Shown piece by piece: positions 16,649 through 25,849 of a DNA stretch of 64,000 nucleotides. The notes under the pieces are model-generated. The model was not told the DNA's origin and searched no databases. It was given only the letters and a program-made list of their open reading frames with translations. The stretch is taken from NCBI RefSeq assembly GCF_023667495.1, contig NZ_JAMOZL010000004.1, positions 1 to 64,000 on the forward strand, written 5' to 3'. Position 1 is the stretch's first letter, and the number at the start of each line of letters is the position of its first letter. The translations under genes were made by a program, and so were the position numbers. The stretch is from Dyadobacter sp. MSC1_007. GTDB lineage: Bacteria; Bacteroidota; Bacteroidia; Cytophagales; Spirosomataceae.

Positions 16649-18949
16649 ATGCAGGAACAACAACGAAACACATTAAACACAGCCGATTGGCTTGCCGCTC
16701 CCATTTGGAAGGAGGTCAGGACCTATTGGTACTGGTTTCTGATCGTACCAACAGTGGCATTGGTCCTGGCGCTAGTTTACCTGCGCTACGCTACCCACCA
16801 GTACATTATCTCAGCGTCTTTACTCATCCGGGACGATTCTCGGGGTAGTGATTTCAGGGATGCCTCACTATTGGAAGGACTCGGACTTCCCATCGCCGAA
16901 AGCAGCGTTGAGAACGAAATTGAAATCCTGCGAAGCCGGACATTGCTCACAAATGTTGTCGACAACCTGCACCTGAACGTCAAATACCTCGTCAGCGGAG
17001 ATATCAAGACAGCTGAAATCTATGAAAAAGCTCCATTTAAAATTCGCTTTTTAGAGTCTTCCCCCAACAAGTCCGAACGTTATCAGCTCGTAATACATCC
17101 CGGCAATACATTTACATTGTATTCCAGCTCGGGCGACTTCACTGGCACATTTGGCGACACTATCCTTCTGCCCCATGGCCGCTCCATTATAACCACGACC
17201 CGTTACAAACCCGCCTCCGCGAGCACGTACGCATTTCTGATAGGAACCAGAGAAGAAGCCATCGAGTACTATTCAAAAGCGCTAACAATCAGCACGCCTA
17301 ATAAAATGGCAAGCCTGGTTAACCTCTCGCTGACAGACATCATTCCGGCGAAAGGCGAAGCTATTCTCAAACAACTTATTTCAGATTATCAAAACGCAAG
17401 TATTGGAGAGAAAAACAGGACCGCCGATAGCACTATCTCATTCATTACCGGCAACCTCGACAAAGTTGCAGCAGAACTGGTAAAGGCCGAAAAGGAAATT
17501 GAACGTTTTCGTGCAGGCTACGACGTCATTGCACCTGCGGAAGACAGCAGACGTATGCTAACCAACCGTGATCGTTATTCGACGGAAGAAAAGGATCTTA
17601 TAGTCAAATTAAAAGTCCTAACACTACTCGAAGAGCATTTACACGAGCATCCCGGGAGCATCCTCCCTTCATCCCTATTTCCCCAGGAAAGCAGTCTGGC
17701 GGAACTGGCTATCAAATACAATGAATTGCTGTTGCTCCGTGTCAAAACACTCGTTTCGCTGCCAGAACCACACCCTGCAGTGCGAGCAATAAGTGAGCAA
17801 ATAGGAACAATTCGAGCAAGCCTGGAAAGCGGGATACAATTTCAAAAGAAAGAGCTGGTCGTCAGCCTGACGTCAGCCCGCGGCTATCAAATGCATTTCA
17901 ATGCCGACATTACCCGCATACCCATGCACGAAAGACTGTTTTTAAGTAAATCGCGGGAGCAGAGTATCCAACAGGAGCTTTACTTATTTCTATTAAAGAA
18001 ACGGATGGAAACCGCTATTTCCAGATCGGCCAACATCGCCAACGCGCGGGTTATTGACGCGCCTAAGGCCGACCCCAAACCAGTACGCCCCAACAAAGAG
18101 CTTTTATTACTGGTTTCCTTCGTTACGGGAATATTGCTACCATTTTCTTGTCTCTATGTCAGACAGATATTCTACAACAAAGTCGGGTCAAAGGATGAGG
18201 TGGCGGCAATGTGCGGTTTGACTGTCCTGGCTGAAATTAGCCATCACTCTGGTAGTCGGGTAGTTACCAGCAGACCGGAACATCGCAGCCTTATCACTGA
18301 ACAGTTCCGGACGCTCAGGACGAACATCCAGTTCCTGACCGAGCAAGATCAAAAGGTAATACTACTCACGTCATCCATGGCGGGCGAAGGAAAGTCGTTC
18401 GTTGCCATGCACCTTACTCAATCGCTGGCCCTTACCCACAAAAAGGTCATTCTGGTTGATTTTGACCTCCGTAAGCCTGCATTAGCCCGAAGTTTATACC
18501 TACAAAAACAAGGTATTTCTGAATATTTAATATCGGGCGAGCAACCGCTTATCCAGCAGTCCGGCACTTCCCCATCGTTCGATGTGCTTGCCGCAGGCGA
18601 ACAACACACCAATCCAGCTGACCTCTTAATCTCCCCGGATACAGGATCGCTAATCCGGATGCTGCGTGAGCAATACGACTACATTTTCCTGGACAGCCCA
18701 CCGATTGGGCTGGTTTCGGACGCGCGGATACTGAGCCGCCACGCGGATATGACCCTGTACATTGTCCGCCAAAACTTCACTTACCGCCATCAGCTGGAAG
18801 ACATTCAAAAAATCATTTCGGAACATCAGCTGCCTGGCATCCAGCTGATTTTCAACGGTGTAAAACGGATGCATTCCTATCAGTACAGTTACTATTCAAA
18901 TGAAAACAATCAATCAATTTTCAAACCAAAAACATATTACACGCTATGA
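16649..18949 (+). CDS. Wzc-like polysaccharide co-polymerase/tyrosine autokinase
   Basis: 766 aa inner-membrane protein that controls chain length and export of capsule or exopolysaccharide. N-terminal Wzz domain with a transmembrane helix near 30-50, coiled-coil periplasmic region, a second helix near 490-510, then the BY-kinase: Walker A SSMAGEGKS (about 575-583), Walker A' ILVDFDLRKP and Walker B YIFLDSPP. The C-terminal tail is Tyr-rich (HSYQYSYYSN...TYYTL), the usual autophosphorylation cluster. ATG 16649 is preferred to TTG 16553, which lies inside the glf terminator. It overlaps neuB by 4 bp (ATGA). Confidence 0.93.
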   Translation: MQEQQRNTLNTADWLAAPIWKEVRTYWYWFLIVPTVALVLALVYLRYATHQYIISASLLIRDDSRGSDFRDASLLEGLGLPIAESSVENEIEILRSRTLLTNVVDNLHLNVKYLVSGDIKTAEIYEKAPFKIRFLESSPNKSERYQLVIHPGNTFTLYSSSGDFTGTFGDTILLPHGRSIITTTRYKPASASTYAFLIGTREEAIEYYSKALTISTPNKMASLVNLSLTDIIPAKGEAILKQLISDYQNASIGEKNRTADSTISFITGNLDKVAAELVKAEKEIERFRAGYDVIAPAEDSRRMLTNRDRYSTEEKDLIVKLKVLTLLEEHLHEHPGSILPSSLFPQESSLAELAIKYNELLLLRVKTLVSLPEPHPAVRAISEQIGTIRASLESGIQFQKKELVVSLTSARGYQMHFNADITRIPMHERLFLSKSREQSIQQELYLFLLKKRMETAISRSANIANARVIDAPKADPKPVRPNKELLLLVSFVTGILLPFSCLYVRQIFYNKVGSKDEVAAMCGLTVLAEISHHSGSRVVTSRPEHRSLITEQFRTLRTNIQFLTEQDQKVILLTSSMAGEGKSFVAMHLTQSLALTHKKVILVDFDLRKPALARSLYLQKQGISEYLISGEQPLIQQSGTSPSFDVLAAGEQHTNPADLLISPDTGSLIRMLREQYDYIFLDSPPIGLVSDARILSRHADMTLYIVRQNFTYRHQLEDIQKIISEHQLPGIQLIFNGVKRMHSYQYSYYSNENNQSIFKPKTYYTL

Positions 18950-19959
18950 AAGAGAGCATTTATATCATAGGAGAAGTTGCTCAAGCGCACGAGGGAAGCG
19001 TCAGGCTTGCGCATTCCTACATTGACGCGCTTGCGGAATGCGGGGTGGACGCCGTCAAATTCCAAATGCACATGGCCGATGCGGAAAGCAGTCAATTTGA
19101 GGGTTTTAGAACAAATATTCCATTTACCGATTGTTCCAGACAAGAGTACTGGCGTGAAATGGAATTCACAAAATCACAATGGGCAGAACTTAAAGCACAT
19201 TGCAGCTCAGTGGGCGTTGATTTTATTGTCAGTCCGTTTTCCATTGCTGCGGTTGATCTGTTGATGGACTTAAATGTGTCCAAATTCAAAATAGCATCGG
19301 GAGAGGTCGGTAATGTGTTGATGCTGGATAAAATCGCTGCGACGGGGCGCGACGTCATTCTCTCCTCTGGAATGAGCACATTTGCTGATCTTGATCGCGC
19401 AATGTCGCTGCTTAAAACTGCCCATTGTGGAGTATCCCTATTGCAATGCACCACCTCCTACCCAACCAGTCTGACCCAGTGGGGATTGAATATGCTGGAT
19501 GAATTTAAGCAGCGATATCAGGTCCCAATCGGCCTTTCTGATCATTCGGGGGACATCACCGCTTGTCTTGCCGCCGCAGCGTTAGGTACCGAACTACTTG
19601 AATTCCACGCCATATTCGATAAACGGATCCAAAATCCAGATGCACATTCCTCTCTGACGATCTACCAGGCAACGCAAATGATCCGGGGCGTACGCCAGAT
19701 TGAAACAGCACTGGCTTTTCCGGTGAATAAAAATGATAATTCAGGCTTTACGACGGTAAAAACGATTTTTGGAAAGTCATTGGCCTGTAACAAACACTTG
19801 GAAAAAGGCCAGCCTTTAACCATTAACGATCTTGAAACCAAAAAACCAGCCGGTTATGGCATCGCACCAAGCCATTACCGGGAAGTGCTTGGGAAAACTT
19901 TGGTAAAAGACATTGCGCAATGGGAGTTTCTTACCGAAAATCACATTGCACATGCGTAA
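18946..19959 (+). CDS. neuB: N-acetylneuraminate (nonulosonate) synthase
   Basis: 337 aa enzyme condensing a 6-carbon amino sugar (ManNAc or similar) with PEP. The N-terminal TIM barrel begins IIGEVAQAHEGS, equivalent to the AEIGxNHxG motif, with VKFQ, KIASGE, LSSGMS and GLSDHS. The C-terminal antifreeze-like SAF domain includes KSLACNKHLEKGQPLTINDL. NeuB, LegI and PseI are close homologues; the absence of the extra Leg/Pse enzymes nearby favours Neu5Ac, but this is inference. Coupled to both neighbours by overlaps. Confidence 0.92.
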   Translation: MKESIYIIGEVAQAHEGSVRLAHSYIDALAECGVDAVKFQMHMADAESSQFEGFRTNIPFTDCSRQEYWREMEFTKSQWAELKAHCSSVGVDFIVSPFSIAAVDLLMDLNVSKFKIASGEVGNVLMLDKIAATGRDVILSSGMSTFADLDRAMSLLKTAHCGVSLLQCTTSYPTSLTQWGLNMLDEFKQRYQVPIGLSDHSGDITACLAAAALGTELLEFHAIFDKRIQNPDAHSSLTIYQATQMIRGVRQIETALAFPVNKNDNSGFTTVKTIFGKSLACNKHLEKGQPLTINDLETKKPAGYGIAPSHYREVLGKTLVKDIAQWEFLTENHIAHA

Positions 19960-21103
19960 GATCTGCGTCGTCGTCACCGCCAGGGCAAGTTATAGCAGGA
20001 TCAGAACAGTCCTTACCGCCATCTGCGCCCACCCATTCCTGGAACTCCAACTAGTAATCACCAGCAGCGCGCTGCTTGACAGGTTCGGCAATATCATTCC
20101 GATGCTGGAAAAGGACCGCTTCGAGGTATCAGCCAAAATCGCAAACCTGCTGGATGTGGAAGATCGTACCGCGTCGGCCAAAACAACCGGTCTGGCGGCA
20201 ATCGAGCTTGCCACTTTTTTCGGAAATCATCGTCCGGATATAGTGGTTACGATCGCCGACCGCTTCGAAACTATTGCAACGGCCATTACCGCTGTGAATA
20301 TGAATATCCCGCTAGCACATATTCAGGGCGGAGAAATTACCGGGAACGTGGACGACCGGATCAGAAATAGCGTTACCCAGCTTGCCGATATTCATTTTAC
20401 CGCTACCGAGACCGCCCGACAGCGCATAATCAGTATGGGTATTCCGGCGGAAAAAGTCCATTACACCGGCTGTCCGTCCATTGATCTTATTCACGAACGT
20501 CGCCGCGAGGCATTTAATCCTTATGCCATTTATGGCGGCGTCGGAGCAATGCCTGACCTGATTGGCCCTTACCTCATCGTGGTACAGCATCCGGTTACGA
20601 CGGAAGCTTGCCATTCGAGGTGGCAAATAGAGAACACCCTTAAAGCGGTTGAAATCCTCCAAATTCCGAGCCTTTGGTTCTGGCCGAATGCGGATCCGGG
20701 CACATTCGGGACGTCGGAGGGCATCAATGTATTCAGGGAACGAGGTAACAAGGCCCCTATTCATTTTTTCAGGAATATGGAATCGGGCCATTTCATTCAA
20801 TTGCTTCGAAAATGTGCGTGCCTTGTGGGTAATTCGAGCGTGGGCATACGTGAGGGAAGCTCGCTGGGATTACCAGTCGTGAACATCGGCAGCCGACAAC
20901 GAGGCCGAGAACGAGGCCCCAACGTCATTGACACTCGTCCTGAAACGGCGGCAATTGCCAGCGCCGTCCAGCAACAACTTGCGCACGGGCCTTACACGCC
21001 TACGCATGTGTATGGTAACGGGTACGCAGGCGAAGCAATCGCCACTCATTTAGCTTCTGTCCCGCTGATTATCAAAAAACATTGTAACCTGACATCTTCA
21101 TGA
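19952..21103 (+). CDS. neuC: Hydrolysing UDP-GlcNAc 2-epimerase
   Basis: 383 aa GT-B-fold epimerase releasing ManNAc (or a 2,4-diacetamido analogue) and UDP, supplying NeuB. The N-terminus is KICVVVTARASYSRI; the centre has HIQGGEITGNVDDRIRN and YTGCPSIDLI; the C-terminal half has GNSSVGIREGSSLGLPVVNIG. ATG 19952 overlaps the neuB stop by 8 bp; an upstream in-frame codon at 19913 is inside neuB and unlikely. Stop overlaps neuA by 4 bp. LegG is the main alternative. Confidence 0.92.
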   Translation: MRKICVVVTARASYSRIRTVLTAICAHPFLELQLVITSSALLDRFGNIIPMLEKDRFEVSAKIANLLDVEDRTASAKTTGLAAIELATFFGNHRPDIVVTIADRFETIATAITAVNMNIPLAHIQGGEITGNVDDRIRNSVTQLADIHFTATETARQRIISMGIPAEKVHYTGCPSIDLIHERRREAFNPYAIYGGVGAMPDLIGPYLIVVQHPVTTEACHSRWQIENTLKAVEILQIPSLWFWPNADPGTFGTSEGINVFRERGNKAPIHFFRNMESGHFIQLLRKCACLVGNSSVGIREGSSLGLPVVNIGSRQRGRERGPNVIDTRPETAAIASAVQQQLAHGPYTPTHVYGNGYAGEAIATHLASVPLIIKKHCNLTSS

Positions 21104-21828
21104 CACACCCCACTTTTTTGGGCCTCATTCCAGCCAGAAAGGGTTCCAAAGGCATTCCAAATAAAAATTTGAAGATCCTGGACGATAAGCCATTGGTTCA
21201 ATATACCATCGAAACAGCACTCGGGTCAGGGCGGCTTGATTGCATTGCCTTATCTACGGATGGTAAGAAAATAATGGATTTCGCAAGCCAATTCCAGGGA
21301 ATCGAGACCCCATTTCTGCGACCTCCGGAACTTGCCACGGATTCGTCACCGGCCATTGACGTTATCCGCCATGCCATCGATTACTATGAAGCGGCGGGAC
21401 GCTCATTCGATTACGTAGTGCTTTTGCAACCTACATCGCCATTCCGCATGCCGGATGTGATCGATAGCGCCATTGGCCAAATCGTACGTGTCCAGGCCGA
21501 TAGCCTCGTTTCCCTAGGTAAAATGCCTGACCGGTTTAATCCGTATTGGGCCTATGAACATAGCTCAGGGTGGTTTGAGAGAGTAATGCAACCTACAAAC
21601 ATGATTGCAAGGCGGCAGGATTTACCTGACACCTATTATCGCGATGGAGAAATCTATATCACCAGGACTTCGCTAATTCGAAAAGGCCAGATAACAGGCG
21701 GTAAAGTAACGGCGCTAATCAACGAGAACCAATTCGCGATCAATCTGGACACGATGGAAGATTGGGTACAGGCAGAACAAATAGTCAAACAATGGAAGAA
21801 AATAACAAACCCAATGTACTGGTCATGA
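21100..21828 (+). CDS. neuA: CMP-nonulosonate cytidylyltransferase
   Basis: 242 aa nucleotidyltransferase activating the nonulosonic acid with CTP. Motifs are GLIPARKGSKGIPNKN (nucleotide-binding loop), LSTDGKKI, LQPTSPFR and RDGEIYITR. Length matches single-domain NeuA. It begins at ATG 21100, overlapping neuC by 4 bp. Together with neuB and neuC it completes CMP-sugar synthesis from UDP-GlcNAc, assuming the precursor is ManNAc. Confidence 0.93.
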   Translation: MTHPTFLGLIPARKGSKGIPNKNLKILDDKPLVQYTIETALGSGRLDCIALSTDGKKIMDFASQFQGIETPFLRPPELATDSSPAIDVIRHAIDYYEAAGRSFDYVVLLQPTSPFRMPDVIDSAIGQIVRVQADSLVSLGKMPDRFNPYWAYEHSSGWFERVMQPTNMIARRQDLPDTYYRDGEIYITRTSLIRKGQITGGKVTALINENQFAINLDTMEDWVQAEQIVKQWKKITNPMYWS

Positions 21829-23159
21829 TCAACAACAACTTCGCGGCTCTTAATATGATCCATTCCGGATTGATAAGGCACCTTGCAGGAAAGTACAACG
21901 TGATTTTGCTTTCAGATCTGATCGGCGAACACGAATTGGCGCAGATTAACAAGCATTTCAACATCGAAGTACAGGCGACAACCGCGTCGTTATGTCGGGA
22001 AACGCGGTTAGTAAGGTGGTCTCGGCTGTTCCAGAAGGCATTATTTTGTCATTTTTTTCAAATCAGGACATTGCTCGTGCAGATGAGGGGGCGGGGAGGA
22101 TTCGTTTATCTTGGCTATCGTCTTTTCTGCCTTATTTTTTGGATCAAATGGCTGAATGTAAGGCTCCTGGCACTTTCGAGGCAATGGATCATATCCCAAA
22201 CTTCCCAGCAGCCATTGGATGCTTGCCTCGACAGGCTTAACCTGCACGGCGTCATTTCGACTTCACCTCTGGACATTAGGGAAAATCAGATTGTTAATAT
22301 TCTCAAAAAGAGAAATATCAAGAGCGCAGCCATCGTCATCAGCTGGGATAATTTGAGTTCAAAAGGCCTGATGAATGCGGATCATGACATTGTCCTGGTT
22401 TGGAATTACCTGATGGCCGAAGAATACCGGCGCTACTATGCCGTTTTCAAAAGCAAAAGCCGCATTTGTGTGAGCGGCATTCCCCGGTTCGATTTGTATT
22501 TCAAATATGATGTTCACGACCTATATACCTTTCAACGAAAGTTAAGGATTAAGCCTTCCAACAGGATTATTTTGCTGGCTACGAGCTCCGTCAAACACAT
22601 TCCCTCGCATAACTACATCATTAAGCACCTGTTGGAATATTTGGATGCCAACCCTGATGTCATTTTGCTCGTTCGCTGCCATCCCGGTGACCGGCCGGAA
22701 AATTATGCAAGTTTCAGAAATCACGCGAACTTCCATTGTTTCCCGGCTCATTCCAACATTGAAAATGCGTCCCGGCTCCCCCCATTGGATTTTCTGAATA
22801 CGCTTCGGATGCAGCTGGAAGCTTGCCACGTCTGCATTCAGATCGCGTCGACAATGCGTTTGGATGCAGCAGCTTGTAATAAACCGGTCATCAGCATTGC
22901 ATATGAAGAAACGTTAACTCGATATGCTCAATCCGTAAGTCAGCTTTACAGCTATTCCCATCAAATCCCGTTGAACGATCTGCATATTGATCGCATGGTT
23001 TGCGACAAACACGCCTTATTCAACGCCCTTGATGAGCTACTTGACCCCGGTATCCCGAACCCGGACTACAGGAAGATTATCAAGCCATTCCTTCACTGTC
23101 AGGGCGTAAATGCGACCTCACTCACCATCCAACATTTGAATGAATGGCTACAATCGTGA
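21792..23159 (+). CDS. GT-B-like transferase, candidate sialyl- or glycerophosphotransferase
   Basis: 455 aa. I chose ATG 21792 because it retains the first beta-strand (KPNVLVMINNNF) of a Rossmann domain; ATG 21825 would give the same ATGA coupling seen elsewhere in the operon. The C-terminal half has VSGIPRFDLYF, LLVRCHPGDRPENY (an HP motif) and IASTMRLDAAACNKPVIS (an S-T motif). HP and S-S/T motifs occur in bacterial sialyl-/polysialyltransferases and in CDP-glycerol transferases. Position right after neuA makes it the best candidate for using the CMP-sugar, but the family is not certain. Confidence 0.6.
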   Translation: MEENNKPNVLVMINNNFAALNMIHSGLIRHLAGKYNVILLSDLIGEHELAQINKHFNIEVQATTASLCRETRLVRWSRLFQKALFCHFFQIRTLLVQMRGRGGFVYLGYRLFCLIFWIKWLNVRLLALSRQWIISQTSQQPLDACLDRLNLHGVISTSPLDIRENQIVNILKKRNIKSAAIVISWDNLSSKGLMNADHDIVLVWNYLMAEEYRRYYAVFKSKSRICVSGIPRFDLYFKYDVHDLYTFQRKLRIKPSNRIILLATSSVKHIPSHNYIIKHLLEYLDANPDVILLVRCHPGDRPENYASFRNHANFHCFPAHSNIENASRLPPLDFLNTLRMQLEACHVCIQIASTMRLDAAACNKPVISIAYEETLTRYAQSVSQLYSYSHQIPLNDLHIDRMVCDKHALFNALDELLDPGIPNPDYRKIIKPFLHCQGVNATSLTIQHLNEWLQS

Positions 23160-24544
23160 AAGAAATCGTCAGCCGCGCATTGCTTGCCATGATTTTTACC
23201 AGCGGCTGCATTTCCGTCTTTAAATCTTTACTCATTTTTGGTGAAAACCGTTTTCAAACTACTCTCGTTTTCTCCTTTTACGTCTATTGCATCCTGGCAC
23301 TGTTTTGCAACTCCCGCGAAAGGCTTTTTCATGTCCTGAGCATTCCTGTACTCACTCAGTTTTTGCATCTATTTCAGAAATATTCCTTTACCGCTGGTGC
23401 TAACTCACTCTGGCGCTTATTCCCGTTCCTGATTCTTAACTTTTTTTTCATCGACTTTCTCATCCGCAGCAAAGTCTCATGCCCACCAGCTGAAAAGTTG
23501 CTGCTTGCATCGTGGATTGTCCTGAATTTCTTTTTCCTGGCCATTACCCCGGGCCTGGCTGCCATCTTATATGGGTCGTCAGTGCTCATTTTAATCACAG
23601 TACCCTTGTATTTCAGATACCTGAGCATCATTTGGAAAGAACCCGGGTTTTCGGATAATGTCGAAAAGTCCCTGTTTGTTATTTATTTGATTCTTGGATT
23701 TGGCACCTTCGGGTTGGTTGCTGCCGGGGCCAGTTATAAGGGTTCCGATAACCTCCTTGCCACCCGCAATATCTCCGACACGAATGTTACTATGGCCTAT
23801 TTCATCTTGCTATGGCCGTTTGTATTGCTTTTTGCAAGGAAAACCACCTGGTCGCTATCTATAACCCTGGCAAGCTGTCTGATTTTCGTGAGCATTGTCA
23901 TGATCTCTTTTTCACGCGGTGCGGTAGTTATTGTCGGGCCATTGATGATCTCCACGCTCTTTTGCACCTGGAACCGGGTCTACCTGATTTCCTTCGCGCT
24001 TATCGCTGCCCTATTTGCCATATACGGCCCCGAATTGATCGACTTTGCGAACTCTGATCTTGCCTATTTCTGGAACTTACGAATCGGCGACCTGCATTCT
24101 GTCGGCTCGCTCGGCCGGAAACTGCAGGACGCTAGCGGGCGCAGCGAAATTCATGCTGTGGCCTATTCACTGTTTTTACGAAATCCACTATTTGGTCACG
24201 GAACGGGTAGTTTTGAAGTGCTCGGGCCCGGCTATCGCGAAGCGCATTCGATGCTGTACACTTTTTTGGCCGAACAGGGACTTTTAGGTACGATTTACAT
24301 TTACTCTATTTTCATCGCGCTAGCTCATAGTCTCTTCAAAACAATACTGCTGGCATCACGGTTTGCCGTGTTGTTGCTCGCCTTAATAGCCTATTTAGTA
24401 TTCGTCCACTCCGTAGGAACCGTGTTTTTTATTATCCCTGCTAAAAGCATTACCGTCAATTGCGTCGCACCCGTACTGTTGATCTGCACCTACTTTTACG
24501 CGTTAAGTATTGCGAGAATTGAAAAAGGCTCCGTCAATGCGTAA
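23144..24544 (+). CDS. Wzy/WaaL-like O-antigen polymerase or ligase
   Basis: 466 aa polytopic membrane protein with about ten to twelve helices. The conserved ISFSRGAVV and the large periplasmic loop with NPLFGHGTGSFEVLGPGY and AHSMLYTFLAEQGLLG are typical of the O-antigen ligase/polymerase family. It probably polymerises or transfers the repeat units made by this operon. It overlaps the preceding gene by 16 bp and the following by 8 bp. Wzy and WaaL cannot be told apart from sequence alone. Confidence 0.85.
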   Translation: MATIVKEIVSRALLAMIFTSGCISVFKSLLIFGENRFQTTLVFSFYVYCILALFCNSRERLFHVLSIPVLTQFLHLFQKYSFTAGANSLWRLFPFLILNFFFIDFLIRSKVSCPPAEKLLLASWIVLNFFFLAITPGLAAILYGSSVLILITVPLYFRYLSIIWKEPGFSDNVEKSLFVIYLILGFGTFGLVAAGASYKGSDNLLATRNISDTNVTMAYFILLWPFVLLFARKTTWSLSITLASCLIFVSIVMISFSRGAVVIVGPLMISTLFCTWNRVYLISFALIAALFAIYGPELIDFANSDLAYFWNLRIGDLHSVGSLGRKLQDASGRSEIHAVAYSLFLRNPLFGHGTGSFEVLGPGYREAHSMLYTFLAEQGLLGTIYIYSIFIALAHSLFKTILLASRFAVLLLALIAYLVFVHSVGTVFFIIPAKSITVNCVAPVLLICTYFYALSIARIEKGSVNA

Positions 24545-25508
24545 AGTGCTTATTATAGGCAAACTACCGCCACCTGTCGGAGGCGTAACGGTGCATGTGA
24601 AACGACTGATCGCACGGCTTTGGACAAAACGAATTCCATTCACTTTCTGCAACCTCCAAAATGACGCGATTTCGACAATTGTCTGGAAGGTGTTCACCCA
24701 TGATCTGATACACATTCATTTTTCCCGGCCGGTTTTGCAATTGGCATTCGCGTTGTTTTGCCGCGTTACTTTCAAGAAAGTCATCATTACCTATCACGGG
24801 CATTGGGGCCGCTATAATTGGCTGGGCAATTTTGCGGTGAAGCTTTCGGCACGTCTGGCCAGCGCGCCGGTTGTTCAAGACGAGGCAAGCTTCCGCGGAG
24901 CTGTACTTTGTAATCGCCGGGCACGGTTGGTCTCAACATTCATTTCCTCAGCCGACATTGAGCCGCTGCCACCCAGGCTGTTCCGTGAGATTATTAACCG
25001 CAAGGCACAACACGGGAACACATTTTGTACAAGCGCGTGGAATATTACATTCGATAAGCACGGAAAGGAAACGTATGGGATTTCAGATTTGGTTACGCTG
25101 TTCAAAAAGCATCCACAATATCTGTTGCTAATATCCGATCCAAGCCGAAATTACCGGAGATACCTGATGAAAAATCATGCACAGCTACCTGAAAACATTA
25201 TGTTTATAAGCGTTGACCACGATTTCAGAAGCATTCTGAAGCTGTCCGATGCGTTCATACGGAACACCACGACGGATGGCGTGTCGCTTTCTATCCATGA
25301 AGCGAGGGAACTGCGTGTGCCAGTGCTGGCATCGAATGCTGTGGACAGGCCGGCGTTTTGTAGTCTTTTCGCGAATATTTCAGATGTGGATCTGCAAGCT
25401 GGTCTGGCAGAGGGAAGAACATTATTATCGGCGCATGCTGCTTACCAACCGGTTACTTGTGTGGTGGACCAGATAATAGGGATTTATAAAAATTTTCAGC
25501 TCGGATAA
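24537..25508 (+). CDS. GT4-like glycosyltransferase
   Basis: 323 aa GT-B enzyme. The start KVLIIGKLPPPVGGVTVHV matches the GT4 N-terminal glycine loop; VIITYHGHWGRY is the second strand-helix unit. The C-terminal domain has RNTTTDGVSLSIHEARELRVPVLAS, the E-x7-E-like donor site. ATG 24537 overlaps the upstream stop by 8 bp; an in-frame codon at 24510 is within the upstream gene. It is the last gene in the operon. Substrate unknown. Confidence 0.85.
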   Translation: MRKVLIIGKLPPPVGGVTVHVKRLIARLWTKRIPFTFCNLQNDAISTIVWKVFTHDLIHIHFSRPVLQLAFALFCRVTFKKVIITYHGHWGRYNWLGNFAVKLSARLASAPVVQDEASFRGAVLCNRRARLVSTFISSADIEPLPPRLFREIINRKAQHGNTFCTSAWNITFDKHGKETYGISDLVTLFKKHPQYLLLISDPSRNYRRYLMKNHAQLPENIMFISVDHDFRSILKLSDAFIRNTTTDGVSLSIHEARELRVPVLASNAVDRPAFCSLFANISDVDLQAGLAEGRTLLSAHAAYQPVTCVVDQIIGIYKNFQLG

Positions 25509-25790
25509 ATGACGTTACTCATTGATAACCAGTGTATAAAAAACAAAGGCATAGAAAAATTTCCATGCCCTGTTTCACACTATACACACACTATATTTTT
25601 AATATCTATATATCGCTCTGATAAAATTCCAAATAGATTTCAATACCGCAAAATAACAAACTAAAGTAATCAGAAAAAAACTTTAGGATGCGAATTTCTA
25701 AATTCTAATCAGAAAATAATGGACATTTCCATAAAAAAATTTTAATCGGAACTGACCATACGTCAAAATTACGGAAAAATGGGTTATTTA
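25509..25790. other. AT-rich spacer after the polysaccharide operon
   Basis: No gene seen. An imperfect hairpin at 25548-25569 (ggcatagaaaa/ttccatgcc, one mismatch) may be a weak operon terminator. The remainder is very AT-rich and ends in the promoter of terC. Confidence 0.4.
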
Positions 25791-25821
25791 TTGTTCTGAC
25801 TCTTCTCCCTGATTACTTTCG
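25791..25821 (+). promoter_or_regulatory. Putative promoter of terC
   Basis: TTG (25791-25793), 20-nt spacer, TACTTTCG (25814-25821), one base from the TAnnTTTG consensus. It is placed about 30 nt before the ATG. Confidence 0.3.
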
Positions 25822-25849
25822 TGAAACCAACACTCATCATAACATTTTC

